From contig JAUNOY010000004.1 of NCBI GenBank assembly GCA_030536995.1, forward strand, positions 101,145 to 165,144: 64,000 nt of DNA. The letters run 5' to 3'. The stretch is from Eubacteriales bacterium. GTDB taxonomy: Bacteria > Bacillota > Clostridia > Lachnospirales > Lachnospiraceae. Below the pieces are notes generated by a model, which was not told where the DNA came from, searched no databases, and saw only the letters and a list, made by a program, of their open reading frames with translations. Each line of letters begins with the position of its first letter. The stretch's first letter is position 1. Below, piece by piece: positions 1 to 8,694 of the stretch. The position numbers were made by a program, and so were the translations under genes.

Positions 1-659
1 AGAGAGATGTCACTCTTCTTTCAGGTGGTCAGCAGCAGCGAGTTGCCATTGCCCGCGCCCTTGTCAATGAGCCGAAGGTGCTTCTCCTTGACGAACCGTT
101 AGGTGCGCTGGATGCAAAAATCCGTAAACAGATGCAGGTGGAACTGAAAAAAATCCAGCAGGAAGTCGGAATCACCTTTATCTATGTCACACACGACCAG
201 GAGGAGGCGCTTTCCATGTCAGATACTGTCGTTGTCATGAACAACGGTGAGATTCAGCAGATTGGAAGCCCGACCGATATTTACAATGAGCCGGAAAACC
301 GTTTTGTTGCAGAATTTATCGGAGAATCCAATATTATTGGTGGCGTGATGGTCAGAGATTACCTTGTGGAATTTGACGGATTCCGCTTCGAATGTGTAGA
401 CAAGGGATTCGAGGACATGGAAGAAATTGAGGTTGTATTAAGACCGGAGGATCTGGATATTGTGGATCCGGATCAGGCACAGATTAAAGGCGTTGTAAAA
501 AACATCACCTTTAAAGGGGTTCATTATGAGATTCTGGTGGAAACAGAGCTTCGTACCTATATGGTACACACAACAGATTATGCGGAAGTCGGACGGAATG
601 TGGGACTGAAATTCGGGCCGGAAGACATCCATGTTATGTGCAGGATGGGAGCTTACTGA
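1..659 (+). CDS. potA: Spermidine/putrescine ABC transporter ATP-binding protein, 5'-truncated
   Basis: This is the ATPase that drives polyamine import on the cytoplasmic face of the membrane. The window begins inside the gene: the open frame runs from base 3 with no start. The first visible codons give the ABC signature LSGGQQQR, followed by Walker B LLLDEP, the D-loop GALD and the switch histidine in [13 protein letters not shown]-like C-terminal domain follows from about base 340. The P-loop lies off the left edge. The stop overlaps the start of potB (TGATG), so the two are translationally coupled. Assignment to polyamines rather than another small solute rests on the PotB/C/D neighbours. 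Confidence 0.93.
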   Translation, partial: RDVTLLSGGQQQRVAIARALVNEPKVLLLDEPLGALDAKIRKQMQVELKKIQQEVGITFIYVTHDQEEALSMSDTVVVMNNGEIQQIGSPTDIYNEPENRFVAEFIGESNIIGGVMVRDYLVEFDGFRFECVDKGFEDMEEIEVVLRPEDLDIVDPDQAQIKGVVKNITFKGVHYEILVETELRTYMVHTTDYAEVGRNVGLKFGPEDIHVMCRMGAY

Positions 660-1474
660 TGAAACAATTCAAGCATCTGATCAAACCTTACCTTGTATGG
701 GCGTTTGTGATCATCGTTATCCCGCTGATCTTGATTGCACTTTACGCTTTTACAGAAGAAGGAAATGAGGTACTGACTCTTGCCTTTACCTGGAAAAACT
801 TTGCGAAATTCCTGGAGACAACCTACTTAAGCGTTATCTTGAAATCCTTTAAACTGGGTATCATCACAACGGTGATCTGTCTTGTTGCAGGTTATCCTCT
901 TGCTTTCATTATCTCCAAATTTTCAGAGAAGGTACAGAGCCTCCTGATTCTTCTTGTGACGATTCCCATGTGGATCAATATGCTGCTCCGTACCTATGCG
1001 TGGATGAACCTTTTATCAGACAACGGAATCATCAATTACCTTCTGGGTATAGTGGGGATTTCCCCGGTTTCCATGATGTATACGGATTTTTCCGTAATCG
1101 TGGGCCTGGTGTGTAACTTTATGCCGTTTATGATCATTCCTATCCATACTTCCTTAAGCAAGATGGATAAATCTTATATTGAGGCGGCTTATGATCTGGG
1201 GGCAAATAAGCTCCAGACCTTTACGAGAGTTATCTGGAAGCTTTCTATTCCGGGTGTCCTCAATGGAATTATGATGGTATTCCTCCTTTCCATTTCTACG
1301 TTTGTTATTCCGAAGCTTCTCGGCGGCGGACAGTATATGCTTATCGGTAACCTGATTGAATCTCAGTTTATCTCTGTGGGAGACTGGAACTTCGGAAGTG
1401 CCATTTCCCTGATACTGGCAGTGCTCATTCTGATTTTTATGAGCTTTATGAAAAAAATGGACAAAGATGAATAA
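659..1474 (+). CDS. potB: Spermidine/putrescine ABC transporter permease PotB
   Basis: This is an integral-membrane permease subunit of 271 residues. I take the ATG at 659, which overlaps the potA stop, rather than an upstream ATG at 638 that lies inside potA. The first hydrophobic segment (VWAFVIIVIPLILIALYAF) is followed by about five more. The EAA loop that docks with the ATPase is seen as EAAYDLGANKLQTF near residue 180. Spacing to the next gene is 14 bases, so this is one operon. PotB-type and PotC-type permeases form a heterodimer in this family. Confidence 0.93.
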   Translation: MKQFKHLIKPYLVWAFVIIVIPLILIALYAFTEEGNEVLTLAFTWKNFAKFLETTYLSVILKSFKLGIITTVICLVAGYPLAFIISKFSEKVQSLLILLVTIPMWINMLLRTYAWMNLLSDNGIINYLLGIVGISPVSMMYTDFSVIVGLVCNFMPFMIIPIHTSLSKMDKSYIEAAYDLGANKLQTFTRVIWKLSIPGVLNGIMMVFLLSISTFVIPKLLGGGQYMLIGNLIESQFISVGDWNFGSAISLILAVLILIFMSFMKKMDKDE

Positions 1475-1488
1475 GGAGCAGGGGGAAG

Positions 1489-3336
1489 ATGAAAAGTAAA
1501 AAGAGTATTTTTTCAAGATTTTATGTATTGCTTTGCCTTGCATTTTTTTACCTGCCGATTCTGGTAACGATGATTTTTTCTTTCAACTCATCGAAATCTC
1601 TGACCAGATTTACAGGCTTTTCTCTTCGCTGGTACGGCGAGCTGTTAAAGAATGTAGAGGTAAGCAAAGCAGTTTACGTATCCGTTACAGTTGCCATCCT
1701 TGCAACGGTGATTTCCACAGTGCTTGGAACCATAACAGCTATCGGTCTTTCCAAGTCAAAGAAAGTGGTAAAGGAGCTGCTTTTAAATATAAACAACATT
1801 CCGATTCTGAATCCGGAGATTGTGACAGCCATCGGTCTGATGCTGCTGTTTTCCTCACTGGGCTTCAGAAAAGGATATATGACAATGCTTCTGGCGCATA
1901 TTGCTTTTTGTACGCCTTATGTGATCACAAGCGTATACCCGAAAGTAAGAGGACTTGACCCGAATATGGCAAATGCGGCCATGGACCTTGGTGCGACACC
2001 GTATCAGGCGCTGACCAAAGTTATTGTGCCGATGATCAAAGAGGGTATTTTTGCAGGCGCACTTCTTGCCTTCACCATGTCCTTTGACGATTTCGTTATT
2101 TCTTACTTCGTGTCAGGAAATGGTGTGAAAAATATCTCCATTGTTGTTTATAACATGACGAAGAGAATCAATCCGACCATCAATGCATTGTCAACCATTG
2201 TAATAGTTGTCATTATACTGGTACTTGCCCTGTCCAATCTTATGCCTGTGTTTAAGAAGTTTACAACAGGCAGAATCAACAGGAAAACAAGAAAAATCCT
2301 CTCCCTGGTTCTGGTGGCTGCAGTAGCTGTGGGACTTGTGAAGTGGGGCTATGTGGCACAGGGAAAACATATGTTGAAGGTTTACAATGCGGGAGAGTAT
2401 ATTGATGCCGACCTGTTGGAGGAATTTGAAAAAGAATATGACTGTACAGTGGTATATGAGACATTTGAATCCAATGAGATGATGTACACCAAGCTTTCCA
2501 GTGGTGAAACTTATGATGTCCTGGTTCCTTCCGACTATATGATCGAACGTCTGATCAAGGAAGAATATCTTCAGCATCTTGACTGGGATCTCATTCCGAA
2601 TAAAAAGAATCTTAAGGATGAGGTAGTCAACAGAAGCTATGACCCGGGAAATCGCTATTCCTGTCCGTATTTCTACGGAACAGTGGGAATCCTGTACGAT
2701 ACCACAGTGGTTGACGAGGCTGACTTAAAGGATGGCTGGAATCTTCTGGCAAATCCGAAATATAAGGGAAATCTTTATATGTACGATTCCGAGAGAGATT
2801 CCTTTATGATTGCCTTGAAGGCTCTGGGTTATTCCATGAATACTACCAGCGAGAAGGAAATCGAGGAAGCGTACCAGTGGCTGATCCATCAAAGAGACAG
2901 CATGGAGCCGATTTATGCAGGAGACGACGTAATCGACAATATGATTTCCGGAAACAAGGCTCTGGCAGTGGTTTATTCCGGAGACGCGTCCTACATTATC
3001 AGCGAAAATCCGAATCTTGCGTACTATACGCCTGAGGAGGGAACCAACCTGTGGTACGATGCTATGGTCATTACAAAGGACTGCAGTGAGACAGAACTTG
3101 CCCATGAATTTATTAATTTTATGATAAGTGAGAAATCTGCTCTTTCCAATACGGAAGAAGTAGGGTATACTTCTACTGTAAAGAGCGCTTTTGAGACAAT
3201 GCGTGACGGAGAATATGCGGGAGTCGGCTCCTACATACCGGAAACGGATAATCCAAACAGCGAGATCTTTGCCTACCAGAAACCGCAGATTAAGCAGTTG
3301 TTTGCGGAGCTCTGGACAAAGGTAAAAGCAAAGTAA
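1489..3336 (+). CDS. potC: PotC permease fused to a PotD polyamine-binding domain
   Basis: This 615-residue protein joins two usually separate subunits. Residues 1 to about 262 are a PotC-type permease with six hydrophobic segments and the EAA loop NAAMDLGATPYQALTKV. A basic stretch and one extra membrane segment (KILSLVLVAAVAVGLVKW, about 270-290) follow. Residues from about 300 to the end are a PotD-like solute-binding domain (LKVYNAGEYIDADLLEEFE, then TYDVLVPSDYMIERL). The extra helix should place the binding domain outside the cell, tethered to the permease. No stop or frameshift separates the halves. Similar permease/receptor fusions are known for osmolyte transporters. The ribosome site is GGGGGAAG before the ATG. 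Confidence 0.93.
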   Translation: MKSKKSIFSRFYVLLCLAFFYLPILVTMIFSFNSSKSLTRFTGFSLRWYGELLKNVEVSKAVYVSVTVAILATVISTVLGTITAIGLSKSKKVVKELLLNINNIPILNPEIVTAIGLMLLFSSLGFRKGYMTMLLAHIAFCTPYVITSVYPKVRGLDPNMANAAMDLGATPYQALTKVIVPMIKEGIFAGALLAFTMSFDDFVISYFVSGNGVKNISIVVYNMTKRINPTINALSTIVIVVIILVLALSNLMPVFKKFTTGRINRKTRKILSLVLVAAVAVGLVKWGYVAQGKHMLKVYNAGEYIDADLLEEFEKEYDCTVVYETFESNEMMYTKLSSGETYDVLVPSDYMIERLIKEEYLQHLDWDLIPNKKNLKDEVVNRSYDPGNRYSCPYFYGTVGILYDTTVVDEADLKDGWNLLANPKYKGNLYMYDSERDSFMIALKALGYSMNTTSEKEIEEAYQWLIHQRDSMEPIYAGDDVIDNMISGNKALAVVYSGDASYIISENPNLAYYTPEEGTNLWYDAMVITKDCSETELAHEFINFMISEKSALSNTEEVGYTSTVKSAFETMRDGEYAGVGSYIPETDNPNSEIFAYQKPQIKQLFAELWTKVKAK

Positions 3337-3373
3337 CTGACGACATCATGGTTTTGCAGAAAGGAGTTTTGCA

Positions 3374-4411
3374 ATGAAGATGAAAAGAGCGGCAGCAGTG
3401 CTGATGTGCGCTGCACTTGCAGGAAGCGTTCTGACAGGATTCAAGGACGCGGGAGACGACAAGGAACTGGTACTTTTTACCTGGCAGGGAATGTTCCCTC
3501 AGGAAGTCCTTGACGGGTTTGAAGAAGAGACAGGAGTTAAGGTCATTTACTCCAATTTTGATACAGATGAGACAATGTTTGAGAAGCTTTCCATGGCGAA
3601 GGGCGGAGACTATGATTTTGTAATCGCAGATGATTACATTCTGGAAACCGTTATCGCAAACGGTCTTGCCCAGGAGCTGGATAAAGAATCTCTGGAAAAT
3701 ATCGGAAATATCAATCCTTTATACCAGGGACAGTTCTACGATCCGGAAGATGCCTATACAGTGCCGTACGGAGCAGGAATCCCTCTCATCGTATATGATC
3801 CGGAGCAGGTTGATCTTGATATCAAGGGATACAGTGATCTCTGGGATGAATCTCTGGAAGACAGTATTGCGCTGGTGGGAAATTACCGTGTGATCAATGG
3901 CATTACCCAGCTGTCTCTCGGAAAGAGTATGAATGAAGAGGATGTAGATGTCATTAAGGAGACCGGAAAGAAGCTTCAGGAGCTTGCTCCCAATGTGCGT
4001 ATGATTCAGGATGATAATACCCAGAATGCACTTTTAAACGGAGAGGCAAGCGTGGCCCTTCTTTATACTTCTCAGGTGACTGCAGCTCTTGCAGAAAATC
4101 CTGATCTTAAGGTAGTATATCCGGAAGAGGGTCTTGGATTCGGAATTATGGGAGCTTTTATTCCGAGCCAGGCGCCGAATAAAGACGCAGCATATTCCTT
4201 CCTGGATTATCTGATGCAGCCGGAGATTGCCGCACAGTGCACCAACTACATCGGTTACTACAGCACAAATAAAGCAGCCGATGAATTTGTAAATGAAAAT
4301 CTCGTAGTTCCTGACGATGTGACCAAAGGCGAAATCGTACAGAACGTAAGTCAGGAAGCCGAAGAACAGTATAACAAAAACTGGACAGAATTTAAGGCGG
4401 CCTGCGACTGA
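3374..4411 (+). CDS. potD: PotD-like polyamine-binding protein without lipobox cysteine
   Basis: This is a 345-residue extracytoplasmic solute-binding protein paralogous to the C-terminal half of the preceding fusion. It has a hydrophobic N-terminal signal and then LVLFTWQGMFPQEVLDGFEE, the usual start of a mature PotD domain. The signal ends in SVLTGF where a lipoprotein would have LTGC: the codon is TTC and one base change would restore TGC. It may therefore be released by signal peptidase I, or stay anchored by its uncleaved signal. Ribosome site AAGGAG sits eight bases before the ATG, and the gene lies 37 bases after the fusion in the same operon. Confidence 0.88.
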   Translation: MKMKRAAAVLMCAALAGSVLTGFKDAGDDKELVLFTWQGMFPQEVLDGFEEETGVKVIYSNFDTDETMFEKLSMAKGGDYDFVIADDYILETVIANGLAQELDKESLENIGNINPLYQGQFYDPEDAYTVPYGAGIPLIVYDPEQVDLDIKGYSDLWDESLEDSIALVGNYRVINGITQLSLGKSMNEEDVDVIKETGKKLQELAPNVRMIQDDNTQNALLNGEASVALLYTSQVTAALAENPDLKVVYPEEGLGFGIMGAFIPSQAPNKDAAYSFLDYLMQPEIAAQCTNYIGYYSTNKAADEFVNENLVVPDDVTKGEIVQNVSQEAEEQYNKNWTEFKAACD

Positions 4412-4444
4412 TATCTGACAGCAAAACTACATAGAAAAAAACAA

Positions 4445-4474
4445 ACAGCCAAATCCGAATCAGGATTTGGCTGT
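4445..4474 (+). terminator. 12-bp inverted repeat after the pot operon
   Basis: ACAGCCAAATCC and GGATTTGGCTGT pair perfectly around a 6-base loop, directly after potD. An A-rich run precedes the stem and no T-run follows it. It is therefore a weak terminator on the plus strand, and may instead be a processing or mRNA-end structure. Confidence 0.55.
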
Positions 4475-4494
4475 AATAACAAGGGGGATAAAAG

Positions 4495-6135
4495 ATGGAA
4501 ATATATAAAGGTTCCATAGCCTTCTCAGGAATCGCCATCGGCAGAATACTGTATTATCAGAGAAATGAACATCGCATACGTCAGTATGTAGTGAGTAATG
4601 TAAAAACAGAACTGGAAATTTTTGGAGAAGCTTGTCAGAAAGTGGAAGAAGAACTGGATGCCCGCTATAAAGAGTATGCAGCGTCCGCAGGGGCGGAAGC
4701 CGATGTTTTTCTCACTCAGAAAAAAATCCTGAACAGTAAAAGCTTCAAAAAAGCCATAGAAAGCATTATTCAAAATGAGAAAGTCAATGCTGCATATGCG
4801 GTTATGACAACAAAAGATGAAATCACATCAACCTTCCGGAATCTGGAGGAAGAAGTGATCAAGGAGAGGATTGCGGGAATCCGTCTTCTGTCAGATCGCC
4901 TGATCGGAGCTCTGGGGGGGATTTCTCCGAAAATTGATCTGGGAGATGAACCTGTTATTCTTGTCACGGAAAATATTTTTCCAACGGAGCTGATGGAAAT
5001 GGACAAAGAAAAACTTCTTGGAATTGTTACCCATCAGGGCTCCGATATTTCTCACGCCTCCATTATGGCGAAAAGCATGAATCTGCCCATGCTTGTGGGA
5101 ATTGAAGCGGATATGGACTGGGAAGGGGAGTATGCTATCATAGACGGCTACAATGGTACTTTTTACATTGACCCAGACGAGGAACTCCTCAGAGAATACG
5201 ACATTCGCAGACAGGCAGATTTAAAGGAAAGGGAAGAACTTCTTGAGCTTCGAAGTATGCCGGATGTGACTCGTGACGGCAAAAAAGTAAATATTTATGC
5301 AAATATCGGAAATATGGATGATTTGAGCAGTGTTCTTTATTACAGCGCTGCAGGAATCGGACTTTTAAGAAGTGAATTTCAATACCTTGGGCGCGAGAAT
5401 TACCCAAGAGAAAACGAACTTTTCCTTGCTTACCGCAAAATAGCCGAAACAATGGGAGACCACATGGCAGTTATCCGCACGGCAGACCTTGGAGCGGATA
5501 AGCAGGCAGAATATCTGGATATTCCGGATGAAGCCAATCCGATTATGGGAAACAGGGGAATCCGCCTTTGTCTTGACCGGAAAAGAATGTTTAAAGCGCA
5601 GCTTCGTGCGATTTTACGTGCAAGCGCTTACGGAAATCTGGCAATGATGTATCCGATGATCTCCTCAGAGGAGGAAATGGATGAAATTGAGAAACTGATA
5701 GAAGAAGTGAAAGCGGGGCTGAAAGAGAAAAAAATTCCTTACAAAGATATAAAGACGGGAATTATGGTGGAGACGCCCGCTGCTGTCATGATCAGTCGGG
5801 AACTGGCAAAAAGAGTAGATTTCCTGAGCCTCGGAACAAATGATCTGACACAATATACACTTGCCATGGACAGACAGAATCCGCTTCTTCGCAGTAAATA
5901 CAATGACCATCATCCGGCAGTGATGAAAATGATTGAGATGGTAGTGAATGCAGGGCATCAGGAAGGCTGTCCCGTCTATATCTGCGGTGAACTGGCGGCG
6001 GATACGCATCTGACGAAAAAATTTCTGCAGATGGGTGTAGACGGATTGTCTGTAGTGCCTGCCAGCATTCTTCCGGTGCGTAAGGCAGTCCGATGTACGG
6101 ATTTAAGATATCAGGAGAACAAAGATGAAAAGTAA
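4495..6135 (+). CDS. Phosphoenolpyruvate-protein phosphotransferase (PTS enzyme I) family
   Basis: Enzyme I autophosphorylates from PEP and passes the phosphate to HPr. At 546 residues this is near the usual length of about 570. The active histidine lies in DISHASIMAKS (His187, like His189 of E. coli EI). PEP-binding motifs follow in order: GIGLLRSEF, RTADLGADK, GNRGIRLCL, IMVETPAAV, SLGTNDLTQY and the C-terminal CGELAAD with Cys497. All catalytic residues look intact. No HPr or EII gene is nearby, and the partner gene overlaps by 11 bases and encodes an iron-sulfur protein, so this may be a second EI copy with a regulatory role rather than the housekeeping ptsI. The ribosome site is AAGGGGG. 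Confidence 0.88.
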   Translation: MEIYKGSIAFSGIAIGRILYYQRNEHRIRQYVVSNVKTELEIFGEACQKVEEELDARYKEYAASAGAEADVFLTQKKILNSKSFKKAIESIIQNEKVNAAYAVMTTKDEITSTFRNLEEEVIKERIAGIRLLSDRLIGALGGISPKIDLGDEPVILVTENIFPTELMEMDKEKLLGIVTHQGSDISHASIMAKSMNLPMLVGIEADMDWEGEYAIIDGYNGTFYIDPDEELLREYDIRRQADLKEREELLELRSMPDVTRDGKKVNIYANIGNMDDLSSVLYYSAAGIGLLRSEFQYLGRENYPRENELFLAYRKIAETMGDHMAVIRTADLGADKQAEYLDIPDEANPIMGNRGIRLCLDRKRMFKAQLRAILRASAYGNLAMMYPMISSEEEMDEIEKLIEEVKAGLKEKKIPYKDIKTGIMVETPAAVMISRELAKRVDFLSLGTNDLTQYTLAMDRQNPLLRSKYNDHHPAVMKMIEMVVNAGHQEGCPVYICGELAADTHLTKKFLQMGVDGLSVVPASILPVRKAVRCTDLRYQENKDEK

Positions 6136-7258
6136 AGTGATTCTTCTCCCTTGTGAGGAGTATGAAGAAGAAAATATATATACGCTGCTGAAAAAAGCGC
6201 TGGAGCTTCTCGGCGGGATAGAAAGCCTGATAAAGAAAGAAGAAAAAATTCTTTTGAAACCTAATCTTTTGAAAAGAGCAGAGGTAGAGAAGGCAGTTAT
6301 TACCCATCCTGTAGTTGTAGGCGCTTTTGCGCGGATTCTCAGGGAAAAAGGCTATCAAAACCTGGTGCTTGCAGATTCCTGCGGTCACGGTACCACGAAG
6401 GCTGTCATCAAAGGTACGGGAATGGATACCTATCTTGAGAAATATGAGATTCCTGCGATTGATTATTCGCAGGGAATCTCTGTAAAGTATCCGCAGGGAG
6501 TACAGGCAAAGGAATTTGTGATTCCGAAAGAACTTCTTGAGTCGGACTGTGTGATTTCTCTGTGTAAGATGAAGACCCATGCTCTGGAACGTGTGACAGG
6601 GGCTGTGAAGAATAGTTATGGCTTTATTTACGGGCTTCACAAGGCAAAGGGGCATACGTTGTATCCCAGTGCAGACAGCTTTGCGCGGATGCTTGTGGAT
6701 CTCAATAAATATGTTGCGCCCAGGCTGTACATCATGGATGGAATCGTGGCAATGGAGGGGAACGGGCCGGGCTCCGGCGATCCCACTCCTATGAAAGTAA
6801 TGCTTGTCTCAAAAGACCCGGTTGCCCTTGACAGCGTATTTTGCCGTCTTGTGCATTTGAAGCCGGAGATGGTGCCTACCAATTATCACGGAGAGAAGAT
6901 GGGACTTGGCACATGGAAAGAAGAGGAAATCGAGCTTCTGACACCGGAAGGGGAAATATCCATGACCGAGGCTGTAAGCCGGTACGGAAACCCTTCTTTC
7001 AATGTTGACCGGACAGAAGTACGTCACAATATCTGGACCAAGATGGCAGGCGCTCTGAAACTCTTCCAGAAGAAGCCCTACATTGATGAGGCGCGCTGTA
7101 TCCGCTGCGGTATTTGCGTCAAAAGCTGCCCTGTCCCCGGAAAAGCCGTAGACTTCCAAAAAGGTCGTGACAAGCCTCCCGTATACGACTACAGGAAATG
7201 TATCCGCTGTTTCTGTTGTCAGGAAATGTGCCCGGAGAAGGCAATAAAAGTCAAATAA
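6125..7258 (+). CDS. DUF362-family protein with C-terminal 2x[4Fe-4S] ferredoxin domain
   Basis: This is a 377-residue protein of unknown function. The N-terminal ~290 residues match the DUF362 pattern (ILLKPNLL, then LADSCGHGTTK, KMKTHALERVTGAVKN and GDPTPMKVML). The tail carries two ferredoxin motifs, CIRCGICVKSCP at about 323 and CIRCFCCQEMCP at about 358, so it should bind two [4Fe-4S] clusters. It has no signal peptide and should be cytosolic. Its ATG lies inside the last codons of the EI-like gene, an 11-base overlap that implies coupled translation. DUF362 proteins are proposed to handle Fe-S or redox chemistry, but no reaction can be named here. Confidence 0.88.
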   Translation: MKSKVILLPCEEYEEENIYTLLKKALELLGGIESLIKKEEKILLKPNLLKRAEVEKAVITHPVVVGAFARILREKGYQNLVLADSCGHGTTKAVIKGTGMDTYLEKYEIPAIDYSQGISVKYPQGVQAKEFVIPKELLESDCVISLCKMKTHALERVTGAVKNSYGFIYGLHKAKGHTLYPSADSFARMLVDLNKYVAPRLYIMDGIVAMEGNGPGSGDPTPMKVMLVSKDPVALDSVFCRLVHLKPEMVPTNYHGEKMGLGTWKEEEIELLTPEGEISMTEAVSRYGNPSFNVDRTEVRHNIWTKMAGALKLFQKKPYIDEARCIRCGICVKSCPVPGKAVDFQKGRDKPPVYDYRKCIRCFCCQEMCPEKAIKVK

Positions 7259-7270
7259 AAAAGATGAAGG

Positions 7271-7299
7271 TTGTATTCTGAAGTAGGATATGCTACGAT
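7271..7299 (+). promoter_or_regulatory. Sigma-A-type promoter of the toxin-antitoxin-chaperone cassette
   Basis: TTGTAT and TACGAT are separated by 17 bases, with TGC just before the -10 (extended -10). It lies in the 135-base gap after the DUF362 gene and faces the cassette. Confidence 0.55.
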
Positions 7300-7393
7300 A
7301 AATATATATTTTGAATGTAAATATTAAAATGTGGTTGGTTTATAGGATGTGATTTTGCATAGTGGCTTAAGCATCTGGAATAAGAGTGAAAAA

Positions 7394-7981
7394 ATGAAAG
7401 AGATAGGATATCATGGAACCTGTTTAAGGCATCGGGAAGATATAGAGAAAAACGGTTTGGATCCTGACAAATGTAGTTATCGTACAGATCATTGGCTGGG
7501 ACAGGGAGTATATTTTTTTGACGATTATGAAAAAGCATTATGGTGGGCATCGACGATATCTTTGCAAAATAAGAGCTGTGGAGGCATAATTTTTGAAGCT
7601 GAGATAGAAGCGTCAGATAAAGAAGTATTGGATTTGGATGATAATAAACAGTTGGATTGTTTTATGACAGAAACCTTACAAACTCTTCAGGAAATAAAGG
7701 AGCAGTGTTCTGGACAAATGCCAATATTTGATGACGGGAAGATGCGTGCTGTTTTTTTCGATTATTATAAGATACGCAAGGGGATATCCGTAATCATAGG
7801 AACGTTTCAAAAAACTTGTGCGGGCTATACGTGTAAAAGAAGTCCCGCTGAAAGAGAAAATCAACAAAAAATAATGGATATAATTGGAATTAAATTTAAA
7901 GAAAGACAAATTTGTGTATCCCAAAAAGAGTGTATCAAATCAACGAAATTGATATATAATGAGCAGGAAGAGGTGATATGA
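7394..7981 (+). CDS. Predicted PARP-like ADP-ribosyltransferase toxin (CmdT-like)
   Basis: The protein has 195 residues from the ATG at 7394, preceded by AAGAG. A GTG at 7349 would add 15 residues. Near the start YHGT supplies a candidate catalytic His7. IEKNGLDPD and WLGQGVYFF (Tyr40) follow, then a glutamate in FEAEIE (68-70). This H-Y-E order with HG and GVYF matches the PARP-like ADP-ribosyltransferase fold. It overlaps the next small ORF by four bases, and a SecB-like gene follows. That toxin-antitoxin-chaperone order is the layout of CmdTAC, in which CmdT ADP-ribosylates mRNA after phage infection. The family call is by motif reading only. The gene is AT-rich compared with its flanks, suggesting transfer. 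Confidence 0.68.
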   Translation: MKEIGYHGTCLRHREDIEKNGLDPDKCSYRTDHWLGQGVYFFDDYEKALWWASTISLQNKSCGGIIFEAEIEASDKEVLDLDDNKQLDCFMTETLQTLQEIKEQCSGQMPIFDDGKMRAVFFDYYKIRKGISVIIGTFQKTCAGYTCKRSPAERENQQKIMDIIGIKFKERQICVSQKECIKSTKLIYNEQEEVI

Positions 7982-8217
7982 TGTTTGATAAGGACTTATT
8001 TCTTTTGCTATGCGAAAAATATGATGTTGAACTGAGTGAGATAAATGATGCCCCGGTAATAAAAAATGGCTTGAATGTTCACGAGATTACAGATGAAGAT
8101 GTAGTCCGTGCTTTTGAATTTCATCAACCATATTTTGAATATTTCGGTAATAGAATTAATACAGAAACTATGATGTGTGAGTTTTCTTTATTGGAAGATT
8201 ATGCAGAGGCATGTTAG
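7978..8217 (+). CDS. Small acidic protein, predicted antitoxin (CmdA-like)
   Basis: This is a 79-residue acidic protein (or 78 from the second ATG at 7981) with no recognisable domain. Its ATG overlaps the toxin stop (ATGA), as in many toxin-antitoxin pairs, and a GAAGAGG ribosome site precedes it. The middle gene of a toxin-antitoxin-chaperone operon encodes the labile antitoxin that the chaperone protects, and position is the main evidence here. The C-terminal part (FHQPYFEYFGNR) is aromatic-rich and could be the chaperone-addiction segment. Confidence 0.66.
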   Translation: MMFDKDLFLLLCEKYDVELSEINDAPVIKNGLNVHEITDEDVVRAFEFHQPYFEYFGNRINTETMMCEFSLLEDYAEAC

Positions 8218-8226
8218 GAGAAATGT

Positions 8227-8619
8227 ATGAAAGTGAAGGCTAAATATGAAAGCTCTCTTGTGTTGGAGAAAATGGAAATTACGGAGAGTACTTTCAGAAA
8301 AAAAGATGGTGATTTAGGCGAGTTAGAACTGAATGTTGAAGTTGAACACAGTATGCGCATACTTACAGAAGATGTTTTCGAGGTGTTTCTGGTTACAATA
8401 GTGTCTGACGAGGAAGAAAAGGTTTTTATCAGGGTGAAGGGAAGAGCGATTTTTGTTACGCAACAGCAAAATGTGGATATTTTAAAGAAAAATATGATAG
8501 CGATCATGTTTCCGTATATAAGGAGCTATATTTCCATAGTAACAACCCAGCCGGGAATGGAGCCTGTTGTGTTGCCGGCTATGAATATTGCTGCAATGAT
8601 TAATGAAGAAAATAAATAA
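8227..8619 (+). CDS. SecB-like chaperone of a toxin-antitoxin-chaperone system (CmdC-like)
   Basis: This is a 130-residue protein. Its C-terminal third (FPYIRSYISIVTTQ, then VVLPAMNIAAMI, about residues 94-125) closely follows the SecB pattern of PYAR..IS..T...G.....LPPINF. Gram-positive bacteria normally lack export SecB, and solitary SecB-like proteins there are typical of toxin-antitoxin-chaperone loci such as the Rv1957 system and CmdTAC. In those systems the chaperone folds the antitoxin and, in CmdTAC, is drawn away by a phage capsid protein. An AGGAG site sits six bases before the ATG, 9 bases after the antitoxin stop. Confidence 0.75.
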   Translation: MKVKAKYESSLVLEKMEITESTFRKKDGDLGELELNVEVEHSMRILTEDVFEVFLVTIVSDEEEKVFIRVKGRAIFVTQQQNVDILKKNMIAIMFPYIRSYISIVTTQPGMEPVVLPAMNIAAMINEENK

Positions 8620-8624
8620 AGAAT

Positions 8625-8678
8625 AAGTGCCATCTCTGTACTACATTTTGAAATAATGTACAGTGATGGCACTTTTAG
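8625..8678. terminator. Bidirectional terminator between convergent operons
   Basis: AAGTGCCATC pairs with GATGGCACTT, extended inside by CTGTAC/GTACAG. A T-run follows on the plus strand and A-rich sequence precedes it. It lies between the chaperone gene and the convergent methyltransferase gene. Confidence 0.8.
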
Positions 8679-8694
8679 ATAATATGAGAAATGA

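Noticed and set aside
5792-6655. A 287-codon minus-strand frame over the EI and DUF362 genes
   Set aside because: It is antisense to two recognisable genes, and its sequence is basic and patternless.
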